In this document: positions 36,453 to 47,000 of the stretch, in pieces
Layout of the letters: the number at the start of each line of letters is the position of its first letter
Numbering within the stretch: the first letter of the stretch is position 1
NCBI RefSeq assembly: GCF_019649055.1
Contig: NW_026570235.1
Location: 62,001-126,000 of the forward strand
Direction of reading: 5' to 3'
DNA from: Paramacrobiotus metropolitanus
Taxonomy: Eukaryota; Tardigrada; Eutardigrada; Parachela; Macrobiotidae
Length of the DNA stretch: 64,000 bases
The notes under the pieces: model-generated
The model's database searches: none
Told to the model about the DNA's origin: nothing
What the model saw: only the letters and a program-made list of their open reading frames with translations
Made by a program: the position numbers and the translations under genes

Positions 36453-37183
36453 TGATGCTCAAGAGCCAATCGATAAAAACAGCAGCAGAATGAAGTTTTC
36501 GCTATAAAGCTTTAAAGCGATTGCTAATGGAAAGCGGTAAGCAAAGTGTTTTCCCGTTTGGCAGTTTCTAACCTAAAGCCTTAGCGAGCTACCACACTGG
36601 CAACGTTCTGCAACTCAAGTATCCACTTTCCAGAAGGAAACTGTAGGGTATCGCAGTGTCATACACGGATACACCCAACAAAATGCAGTATTTTGATCAA
36701 CCTGCAACGAAATGAAACGAAGAACAGAATAAGATAATTAAAACTGCACAACTTCTGCAGTTTTGCTGAAAATCGAAAACTCCAAAGTTTTGCAGCAAAA
36801 TTTTGGAGTTGGAGTTGGAGGAGTTTGGAGCAAACTTTTGTCTTTTTGCTTCCGGCGTAACGTTGCGAGCCTTGCGAGCAGCTTCCGGCGGAAGCGAGCC
36901 ATACAGGACGAACATTTAGCTGCGCCACAAATGAATTTATCCACCTGCAAATTAATATCCTTAAGGTCTGAGCCATAAAGATCCCTGTATCATTTGCAAA
37001 AATTGACTTCAAGTTTTACACAGCTGATCTGCGGTTTTACCGTTTTAGACTTTCAGTGATTTCCTTTTTCCGAATGTCAGTTTCTTTTTAGATTTCCACC
37101 TATGCAGAAGTATCCTTCGTAATCTCTTCAGATTTCCGTCTGCTTCACGTTAGTTATTTTTAATTTATTAATTACACCTTGCT
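36453..37183. promoter_or_regulatory. shared divergent promoter region of PEX3 and DHRS1
   Basis: 731 bp separate the two start codons. The region contains a 15-bp near-perfect inverted repeat (36779-36809), a GGAGTT-rich tract just after it, and GC-rich sequence with GCTTCCGGCG twice (about 36849 and 36880), which resembles ETS-type sites. No TATA box is evident. Coordinated expression is inferred from position only. Confidence 0.5.
36779..36809. repeat. 15-bp inverted repeat with 1-nt spacer
   Basis: ACTCCAAAGTTTTGC (36779-36793), spacer A, then GCAAAATTTTGGAGT (36795-36809). The arms match at 14 of 15 positions and the odd one is a G-T type pair. Confidence 0.8.
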
Positions 37184-40010
37184 ATGATGGCGCTGGCAGG
37201 AAAAGTAGCGATTGTGACAGGAGCCTCGCGCGGAGTGGGAAAGGGAATCGCGCTGCAACTGGGAGAAGCGGGAGCTACTGTTTACATCACTGGTAAGAAA
37301 ATTAACTGATCGCTTGCATTGTCAGTTAAAAGAGTATTTGTGCATCCTTTTAGGACGTACCGCTAGTAAAACGCAGAATGCCAGCGCTCCCGGAAGCCTG
37401 GAAGAGACAGCAAAAGAGGTGGGTGTGCAAAGGCAGCAAAAGCAAAGCTCTTTTTTTATAGCTTTTATGTTTAATTTTTTCGTAGTATTAGTAATAAATC
37501 CGGATTTATAATCCTTTGCATCGCTGATTTCGACATGGGAATAATTTTAATTAGTTTTCAGTTTTTTCTGAAAAATTCGGAATACCATCCATGAAAGTTT
37601 ATGAGTGCATTGTAATACGAAAAATACAATTGGAACTTTGCTGCATGCACATCTTCAGCTGCGGAATAAAATCCGGGGAGTAGCAGCACAATCGTAGTGT
37701 ACTAACTGGTATCTGTGGTGTAACGCTCATAAACGGCCATCCTGTACTAATAATTAAAATTGTTGCTGATACTGCCGGAATTAATTTTTACAAAGTGCTT
37801 AACAAAATGAACTTGTGTCCAACGGGTTATTAGTTTTTTTGCTTTCGATTTTATTGCTGTGTGTTGTTGACTGTTGTTGCATATAGGTGGCTGCACGAGG
37901 CGGAAAGTGTATTCCGGTGGCCTGCGATCATAGCAAAGACTCCGACATCGACGCACTGTTTGCTCAAGTGAATACCGAACAGAATGGCCAACTGGACATT
38001 CTTGTCAACAATGCCTTTTCCGCGGTGAACAGTATTATGGGCACACAGGGTCGGCCGTTCTGGAAGCTACCGCCCACCTTCTGGGATGAGGTCAACAACG
38101 TCGGTCTGAGGTCAGTGTCGCTATCGTTTACACAGTACAAGTTCTGGGACACTTATTTGCTTTTTTTGTGGCTTAATCAGTGAAAGACATATTTCTGCAT
38201 CGAATCCGTAGTTTCATATTTCTGCCATGAAAGCAGCATGCAATGACTTAGAAATATACAGATACGAAAATCCTTATGAACTGGTGTGCGATTGTAGCGT
38301 ACCGGCAGTGTCGATCACGTACTCATGCCGCTTTTGCTTAGCCGTATCTGAAATTCACTCTGATATTAATCAGCTTCGTTTTTTTTCCTTATATCCGGTA
38401 GAAATTTTAATTTGTCTTCAATGCTTAAAGCGGTGTTTCGAAATTCGGAAAGTTTATTTACGTTATGTTAGTGAGAATCGATATTGGCTGTGTAATGTAT
38501 TGTGTACAGGTAGACAGATTGTCGAAAAGGTTTATGATTATGAATCTGATTTTTGGATTCTTACTAAAATTAATTTTAAATGGAATATGAAATTTTTATC
38601 AGATAAATAAATTGTAGAAAATTAGCAAGTTTTATTCCTGTTAGGACTATGTGGATGAAAACGGGTTTAGAATCCGATCAAATACAACGATGAAAACGGG
38701 AAGATTTATCTTTGCTGTAATTAAGATTTGTTGTAGGAACCATTACATCTGCTCCGTAAAGGCCGCTGAAATGATGACTGCTCGGAAATCGGGTTTAATC
38801 ATTAACGTTTCTTCCATTGGTGGGATCATGTACTTGTTCACACCAGCATACGGAATCGGAAAAGCCGCTGTTAGTACTGACATATGCGTGATGCTGCTAT
38901 TTCCGACCGTACACTTGTTTTGTATTCGGTCGAGATATTTGGTGTAACAGTATGGAGACTCTCGTCATTTTTGGGTGGAAGACTTCTAATATATTTCCTG
39001 ATTTAAAGTTCGATCGTAGACATGTGGCCACTGTTGTCAACTCTGGGGTATCGAGTACGTAGTCAGTTTATTTCGGAAAATTCTCGCTGGCACCTTGGTA
39101 GCACTCTGTGCTAACAATAAGTAATTTTTTTTACATTTGATCTGGATAACAAGTTTTCGTTTTAATTATTGCGATCAAAGAAATTTCGTAGGTTTATTTC
39201 TAAGGAAAGGGCGGTTCTGATCTGGAATAAAAAGGGTTTTTTTTGCATTTCAGAAAGACCGCATGGCTGCTGATTGTGCCAAGGAGCTGAAAAAGTACAA
39301 CGTCACCTTTATCAGTCTGTGGCCTGGCCCCGTGCAGACGGAGATCATTCAGGAAAAAATTATGAAACCGATGAAGGAGAAAGAAGCCCAGGGACAGCGC
39401 TCTGCCAGTCCCGATCGCTCTGAACAAGCTCCAGCGGCCAAAATGACCAAAATTGTCAACCAGATGTTTAACAACGGAGAAACAATCGAGTTCAGTGGAA
39501 GATGCATCGTGGCTTTGGCGCAAGGTACGATTGGTTGTTGGCTTCGGCATTGTACTAATATTTTATTATATCTTTGTATTAATACGTTGATTTAGGTTTT
39601 ATGTAAAATGATGAATAATTTGTAGAATTCAACTGCTTGTAAATTTTCTCAGTCTATGAGAGGTTACACATTTTGGTACCGCTATGGCAGGAATGGAGTT
39701 CATCGCACTGACCTTGTCTCGCTTACAGATAAGAATATCATCAAGAGAACCGGCCAGATTATTACCACGGCCGATATTGGAGAGGAATTCGATTTGACGG
39801 ATGTCGATGGTAAATAAACATTGACATTTTGAAAACATGTATGCATATTTCATGTCTTTCTTTTCCTTTGTTATAGGCCGACGACATTACAGCACGCGAA
39901 GCATCAAGAATGCTCTGCAAACACTGGGCTGGACGAAAACAGCCGATTATATTCCTGGCTTTATTAAGATTCCGCGTTTCGTTATGAACGTTGCCTATGG
40001 TCGTTTATAG
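37184..40010 (+). CDS. DHRS1: short-chain dehydrogenase/reductase, DHRS1-like
   Basis: Seven exons: 37184-37292, 37354-37418, 37887-38110, 38737-38869, 39254-39524, 39729-39809, 39877-40010; phases 1,0,2,0,1,1 fit; 338 residues (human DHRS1 is 313). Classical SDR features are present: the cofactor-binding [10 protein letters not shown] near residue 13, the NNA motif (here NNAFS), the catalytic Ser in NVSSIGG, and the YGIGK active site with Tyr and Lys. The following AADCAKEL and [10 protein letters not shown] are characteristic of DHRS1, which is reported to be an ER-associated NAD(P)H-dependent reductase of steroids and xenobiotics. The start is MM; the second ATG (37187) is equally possible. 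Intron 3 (38111-38736) contains a 127-codon open frame that I treat as chance. It is divergent from PEX3 and convergent with RIOK1. Confidence 0.94.
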
Positions 40011-40120
40011 AAGTGAAGCTAAACCAGCCTTGCGTTTTTAATTTCGACTGGCCGGAGGCCGGAAAATTTGCTCGAAGTAATTTAACACTTTTGTTGCCAT
40101 TTATGACAGCACAGCTAAAT

Positions 40121-40162
40121 TTTATTCTTCTTAATTGTGGTTGGTTTTGATTGTTTTTTATT
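40121..40162 (-). terminator. two poly(A) signals of RIOK1
   Basis: TTTATT on the plus strand at 40157-40162 and 40121-40126 gives AATAAA on the minus strand, 214 and 250 bases past the RIOK1 stop. These lie inside the probable 3' UTR of the convergent DHRS1 transcript. Confidence 0.55.
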
Positions 40163-40313
40163 CCGAAATTTTGGGAAACTAAGAGTGATTTTTGTAATTT
40201 CGCAAATTGTGGTGTTCTTTTTAATTCATGTCAGAGACATTTTAATAAGATCAAATCGTTCGATTAATCTGACTGTGACAGCTTTCAGCAATTCGCGTAA
40301 TAATCCTCTACAT

Positions 40314-40319
40314 AATAAA
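40314..40319 (+). terminator. poly(A) signal of DHRS1
   Basis: AATAAA, 304 bases past the DHRS1 TAG and 57 bases from the RIOK1 stop codon on the other strand. Confidence 0.5.
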
Positions 40320-40375
40320 CACCAACAAAAAGCCGCCGGGACAAAAGTATCTGTGTAAAATGCAAACAACACATT

Positions 40376-43300
40376 TCACTTTTTCCCAGCGTGTCCTTGT
40401 TTGGCAACTTTTTCCTGTCTCTTCTTGACATGTTTCGGAACTTTCTGTTTCCTTTTTTCCCTTTGTTGATCTTTGACGGCTTGTTTCCGCTCCTGCATGA
40501 AAGAAAAGCAAACGCAAACTTTTTTTCTGTTCCAGAATGGTACTACGCAACCACTAACCTTTTTCGTATTGGGCGACTCGTCTCGAGACCGTTGGTAAAG
40601 CGGATTCGGGCCGCTGCCACTGGGCTTGTTCTCCGCATCGTGTTCGCTGTTATCTTCCTCTTCGCTTTCGGATGTGTCGGAAACGTCTTGGACATCCTGT
40701 CAAGTGAAAACGTCATGGGCTATCCCATTACAGACAAGTGAAACTAGCTATGTACTGTTAAAAAATTAAAAAGGATGCTAACAAAAAACCGCTGTCAGAT
40801 CAAACAATATACAGCCGAACAATGAACAAGCATTCCTAGTACGTACTCTGTAGATTGACAACGATTCTATTTATTAAGAAATGACGTACGAACTAGCTAG
40901 TTAGAAAACGCACACAGAAACTTAATATTATTTTCAAAATTCTTTTCTAAAATGATTGTAGGTTACCAGATACAACGATAATGCTTCTTGGCTTAAAAAT
41001 TATCGAAATATGAAATAACGTCGTTTACTTACCGATGCTGACACGTTAGCGGTTTCCACTGGCGCCAGCGTTTTATACAGCAGATCGTCATGCTGTCCCT
41101 CCTTGAGCTTCCTCACGTCCCGCTCGAAATCAATGACATCTTCCAGACGTTGCGGAATGAAGGCACGCTTGAAGACTTCTTCGGCTACTTGCTCTTCTTC
41201 CGTCAAATCATTACCCCGCGCGGCGGCATGGGCCAGCAAGGCATCCCGCTGTGCCACTTCCGTCTGCTTGGAGATCTTTTTGGCATCGGTAACATATTCA
41301 AACAGTTCACGGACGGTCAGCGTAGGCACGCCCAGCTTCTGGAAGAAGTTGGTCATATTGGTGCAGTCGATACGGAGGAATTCCAGAGAGTGCGGATGAT
41401 CGTGCTCCACAGATTGTGAAACGTCGATAATGCACAATTGGCCTAAATGAAAACACATTACATGAGTTCCTAAAGAAATTATGTCGCATCCTCAGGATTT
41501 TCTTTTGCGCACGAAATAAAAATTATTCTCTTACAGATAAATACAGTAACCTCCTCCATGAAATACAAGTTCTTATCAACAGCATGGAGACCTGCTATGT
41601 ACAAAGACTGATTCGTAGTGTAGTGACTATCAGTCTGTAGCTTTGAACGAGACAAGTGAGAAGATCAGGGCAAGGGCGCCTGACATGTTATAGTGCAACA
41701 TAAGGAAACGGGAAAATAATCACCACATTTTTGCAGAAGCCAAGTCAACAGCTCCGGTTATTGTTTTCAAGGAAGAAAATCGCTATAAAAGGAATAAGGA
41801 ATATGCTAAAATATAACAATCATGACCGCATTCAAGCCCTGGAATAGAACCATATCAATGTTACAGTAACAACTAATACCCGGGTAGGTATCATGCATAA
41901 TGCGCTCATCCTACGAAGCTGCAACAATTCTCGGGAAAACCCTACACCAGCTTGCTCTTCCCGGCGCAGTATGACATACCTTTGTGGTACAAAATGTTGA
42001 ATTCACTCAGATCAGCATGGACCAGTTTGCAGTCTTGATACATCTGGCGCATCATTAAAACACAGCTGGCATATAATTCTTTGGCTTTGCTGTCTGACAA
42101 GTCGACATCTTTTAGTTTGGGAGACGGCCAGCCGTCTTCCCCGATAAACTCCATAACGAGGACATGTCCACGGAGAATAACCGGTTCCGGTACACTGATG
42201 CCGCCTTGGCGCAACCTAAAAGAATTTAACGGTAAAACTAAGGAAGAAAATCCCAACAGAAAAAGATGCAAATTTTACTAAATACAAAATGGGCATTTTA
42301 CCGCAGTAAATTTCTCATTTCTTTCTCCGCCCATGTTCGGACCATTTTTCGTGGATTGTGCCGACTGTAGCCATGCCGCCAGCGAAATTCTCCACTGACG
42401 TACTTATCACGATCTTTGAACGTCAGAATGGATGTCTTATAAATCTGCGGGAAGTAAATGATACTCGTAGATTTCAGTGTCAGCACCACCGTTATAATAT
42501 AAAAAAATATTTGAAGGGATTTTACAACTTTCTTTGGGATGCTTCCCACCATTGCGTACCTTGATTGCCAGATTGCGACCATCGTTGTTCTCGGCATGAT
42601 AGACATTGGCTTCTTTTCCGGTACTGATGCACCCATCAATTCCCGCCACAATCTGCTTATTCAGCAGTTTGTACAGAATCATCCGGGTTTTCGGATCCAG
42701 CACTTGCTCGACCGTGGCCCGATCCATTTTATCTTTCACGCGGATTCGCTCGCTTTCCGTTTTCCTCAGATTGGCTGCAAACGTCAAAAATATGCCAAAA
42801 AATTATAAAGCCAATTTTCTGAGCGATCGAAAAACGGAAATCCAAAACAACGGACTTCTCAAAAATTAAACGTATGAAAAATAACAGTATATGGATCTCT
42901 CGTGAATGATCGAGCCAAAAGAATAGCAAATGCAATTTTAATTATTTTTGTTTCAGCGTACAGTCTGCGTACTTACTGGTTTATTATGTTCAAATTTTAA
43001 CACACGAAGCACTGTCGAAGCTGAATTAAAGTGAATCAAAAGGCTCGCTATTTAAACTTTCCGCATAGTAGTTTGTCAGCACAAAGCAAATACCTTCAAA
43101 GCTGTTCAGAGCGTTTCCAGATAATTTTGGTCCCTGATAGTAGCCTTCCAGATCCAAATGATGCGAAAAGCGGACGAGGGACCGAGGCTGATAGGTCTTC
43201 CCGCTGATCAGTCCCGCGTCCCGTATACTCTTCCCTGTCCCCGCAGCACGATCGCCCCTACTGTAATCTACAGGTAAACCATTGTCATCGTACTCCACTT

Positions 43301-43415
43301 CGTCGTCTTCGTCAGATTCATCAGAATTATCCGATGCGGAACGCAGATGGGGAAGATCAGCTTCGCTGTTGCGAAAATGCTGGCGGCGGCCCTGTTCTAC
43401 GGCGACGGAGGCCAT
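40376..43415 (-). CDS. RIOK1: atypical serine/threonine kinase RIO1
   Basis: Seven exons: 43415-43094, 42774-42560, 42444-42302, 42215-41980, 41442-41033, 40696-40559, 40492-40376; phases 1,0,2,1,0,0 fit; 526 residues (human 568). RIOK1 is a cytoplasmic ATPase/kinase for the last steps of 40S subunit maturation, and in animals it also recruits clients to PRMT5. An acidic SDESDEDDE tract lies near residue 30. The RIO P-loop [11 protein letters not shown] begins near residue 158, the Lys of LAIK ends exon 2, the catalytic loop is VHADLSEFN near 293, and the metal-binding [12 protein letters not shown] near 311. [14 protein letters not shown] follows the kinase fold. The tail is acidic then Lys-rich ([16 protein letters not shown]), as in RIOK1. 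The ATG at 43415 is chosen because only a GTG precedes it in frame. Confidence 0.95.
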
Positions 43416-44020
43416 CACTGCAAACTTATGGAAAACTACCGAACACGATGCTACACAGAAATCTCGATGATTTTATTTAATTAAAACACAAAAAAAGAAC
43501 TACATATTCCTTTCAGAGTCAAAGACTTTAAAAACTGTTTTATCGATTTTAGATTTCGCAATCGCAACAAGTGCGAAGGTACGTAGATAACTGGCGACGT
43601 GATCGTAGCGAGGCGAGGCATATGCAAGTGGTAGCCGCAATGTCCCGGAGCGGAAGTTGGAAGTTTTACAATGGTTTTTCCGGCCAATGGGAGCGATTTG
43701 CCGAGCCGTGGAAGGCGTGGCCAACTCACACAAGCTTCCGACAGCGCATTTTGCTGGCAGCGAGCCACACATACAACATACGCAGCTGCATGAAATTTTG
43801 TTTCATTAAGGGAAAAAATATGTTTCATTCCGACGTCGGACGGCACTGTCACAACAGATGAATATCATTTCTGATCACACACTACGCACGGATGTGACCT
43901 AATTGAAATCATCCAACTCTACAAAATGTAGCCGGGGACCAGCTCTACTCTAATTTATTCTAGTCCGTTTTCTCTCATCATCCATTTAATTCGATCCCTG
44001 TGCGCACTGTTACACCACAC
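43416..44020. promoter_or_regulatory. shared divergent promoter region of RIOK1 and diacylglycerol kinase
   Basis: 605 bp lie between the two start codons. The middle is moderately GC-rich and contains CCGGAGCGGAAGTTGG near 43646, which includes an ETS-like GGAAGT. No TATA box is obvious. Overlapping open frames of 60-120 codons on both strands lack start or splice support and were not called. Confidence 0.5.
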
Positions 44021-47000
44021 ATGGAGCAGCGCAATGCTAATCTGACGGTGAGCACGGAGAACGAGGAGAGCTCCATCTCCGCGCCGCGCTGCTCAGATTC
44101 CGACTCATCGGACAGTGAGAATGAGACGGAATCCGGAGGGAAGAACTTCCATCGGCGCGTGTCAACGAATCGCACACTGAAGAATTCGGTATGGATTGGC
44201 GCGTTTGGCGACGGTCGTTCTGTGTTGCTTGACTGCGCCGTTGTTGAATGTTGTTGCATACAGGTGGTTGTCAAAGAAGGCTGGCTCCTCAAGCAGACCA
44301 CTCCGTTTCAGGTACAGTGCGCACTTGAGAGGAAAAAACGCGATAAATTTGTGGTTTTTGTGTCTGCGGGCTATATTCTGACAGTTTTTTCTTGCCGCTG
44401 GGCTTTTTACTTGTAAATGTAGTGCGCGAATTAGGTGGTCTGTGCGTTTCGGATTTCCCGTTTCTCGATTTCGTGGTCGATGGCTGCAGGGCCGTTTTCA
44501 TTAACAGTTATTGTTGTCGGGTGCTTGTTTTTCGTTTTTCTTATTATTTTCCACCAGGCTAAGGATAGTAATTACACCCTGCATAATCATATTAACTGCA
44601 AAATATTTTCTGTGTCGCTTTCATAGTAGAAAAATAATTTTCAGTTTTAGATAGACTGAACCCATTTTTTAAAACCAATTTAATTATATTATTCGGTAAC
44701 TATGTGTAAAACAAACCAGTTTTTAGTTTAGAAAAAACTCGTTTTTTTTAAAATTATTATCAAAAATTATGCTGCAGAAAATCACTGGTTTGTGGGTGCA
44801 CAGTGCACTCGTTTGCTGATGAGAAAATCGTCGGTAGACTCGGTACCAAGTTTCCACTGTTTTTGCCGCTGGACTACGAAACACGTATTATGTATTAATT
44901 TGCGATCGTGGAAATCGTCTTAAATGACTATTTAGGCCTAATATTGCAGTTTTAATAACAGTTAGGTCAATGAAATAATATTGTTTACGATTATATCGAT
45001 TTTGGAATTCAGATTGATTTCAGGGTTGGTTACATGATGACGGCTCTAATCCAGTGATTATATGCATTTGCTACGATGCTCTCCATTTATTTAAGAACAA
45101 TTCAGAGAATTTTTTATTTTTGCATAACATTGTCGCCCGCATTTAGAGCATATCTACTGTATTTGAGAAAGTATCCATGCGATGCAAGAAATCTTCGCGG
45201 AATGTTTTTCCTCTATGCAATATTCTGATACTGGCATTGAATGTAAATGCAGCGCATACGAAAAAGGAAAGTCTCATTTTCAGCATGATCAGCTCGTTAT
45301 CAGGTTAGTTATGGAATGCCTCGCTGACTTCCGCTGCAATGGGCTGTCGCCGTTTCTCATGGGAGCAGTGTTAGGAAAATATCGAGATTAGCCGGCGCAT
45401 ACTGCCCAACATCAACATGAGAACATATGGGAATAATAATATTTATCACAACGCATCCATGAACTTTCTCATACGGTAGTCAGACGCACTCTACACTCTG
45501 CATTTTTCTTCAACATTTCCATAAATGATCCAGCCATGCGTGAACTCTGCAATTCTAATGGGGTGTTTGCATTTTTGAATATTAAATTATTCACAACTTT
45601 ATGCTTGATTATTGCTTAAAATGTAATCGCAGTTTTTACAAATATTAATACGTTTGCTTTTTCTCATATAAATGGCGGTGTTAGTCACTGTCACTGAGTG
45701 CCGGTCCTGCTTATATTTGTACTAACCTTTTTTGTGAAAATTAAATGTCTTTCCTCTTTATTATAACTGTATCTGTTTTTAAAATTTTTTGTCTGTAGTT
45801 ATATTGTGTTTTGTCTGGTTGCTCAAATTAAATGACTCCACTTTGTTTCTTTTCAGTAGGAAAAGATTGTTGTTTCGAAACTGTTGAAATCAGTTTTTGT
45901 ACTTTCCTTGTCAACGATAGATATTGTAGAATTTCACCAGTGAAAAAATGATATCTTCCACCCCTGTGTGGAAAATTGGTGAAATCACAGCAGCCACCAC
46001 CCAATAACCCCAATCAAATTCGTCTGGGTCATCGTATTCTTCAATGGCATGACGCGCATCCTTCGGCATAAGCGCTTCCCTTCACCGGAAGTGCGGTGTA
46101 GGCCAATTTAGTCCAAATCGTGTAGCGTTTTTTTGTTCCCTCGCCTGCCCGGCAGTCTGCTGGCGCATGATGGATGGGGCCGATTAAAAGCCCTTTTCCA
46201 CCGTCGCCGTTGGTCGCAAATAGTCCGGAAAGTATTAGCTGGATTATTCTGCGCTTAAGCGGGAAGCGATACTGGGATTATTGGGCGGGAAAAATGTAGT
46301 TCAACGTACTGGTCAAAAGCTGATTGATAATGCCGCTATTTTTGGCCCCAAATGGGATTAGGCACGATATTCCCGTTTTCCCTAACTGTCTAATTTAGCT
46401 GTCGTGTATAGGGCGGTTATCGCTCCGACTCAACGTCTGGTGTTTCTTTTGCAGAGATTACATCGCCGGTATTTCAAGCTGCAAGGGAAAAAACTCTATT
46501 ATGCCAAAGATCCAAATGTGAGTCCATTATTGCAGGCATTTATTCGCTCAACGACGAAAAATTGCACGAATTATGACAGAAATGCTGTAATAATTAGATA
46601 ACTGACTTAAAATTAATTAAAAAAAGGGGTAGATGCGCAAGAAATTGAGTTTTTTATTGGATAGGAATTCGTCTTATTTTAGCAGCCTGAAAATACTCTC
46701 CGATTCTTGCTTTGATGTTTAATAATTTTAATTAGATTTTTGTTTACCGGAAGTGTAGTGTGTGTGGTGTTGAAGTGTGTTTATTATCACTTTCGTTATT
46801 ACTTTGTAACAGTCACTCTTATAATTGTACTGATTTGCTTTGTAGTCTGCGATATTTGAAGAAATTCCCCTGACGGATATCTCATTAGCGGAACACGGCG
46901 AGAAGAATGCCAATAATGTCTTTCAGGTAACCAGAGCAGGATCAGCACCGTGTGGTACAGCTGGCATATAATACTTGCACCGGCAATGTAGTGGCCACTC

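Noticed and set aside
38227-38610. 127-codon open frame on the plus strand
   Set aside because: It falls within DHRS1 intron 3, has an odd hydrophobic/Cys composition, and including it would break the SDR fold between NNA and the YxxxK site.
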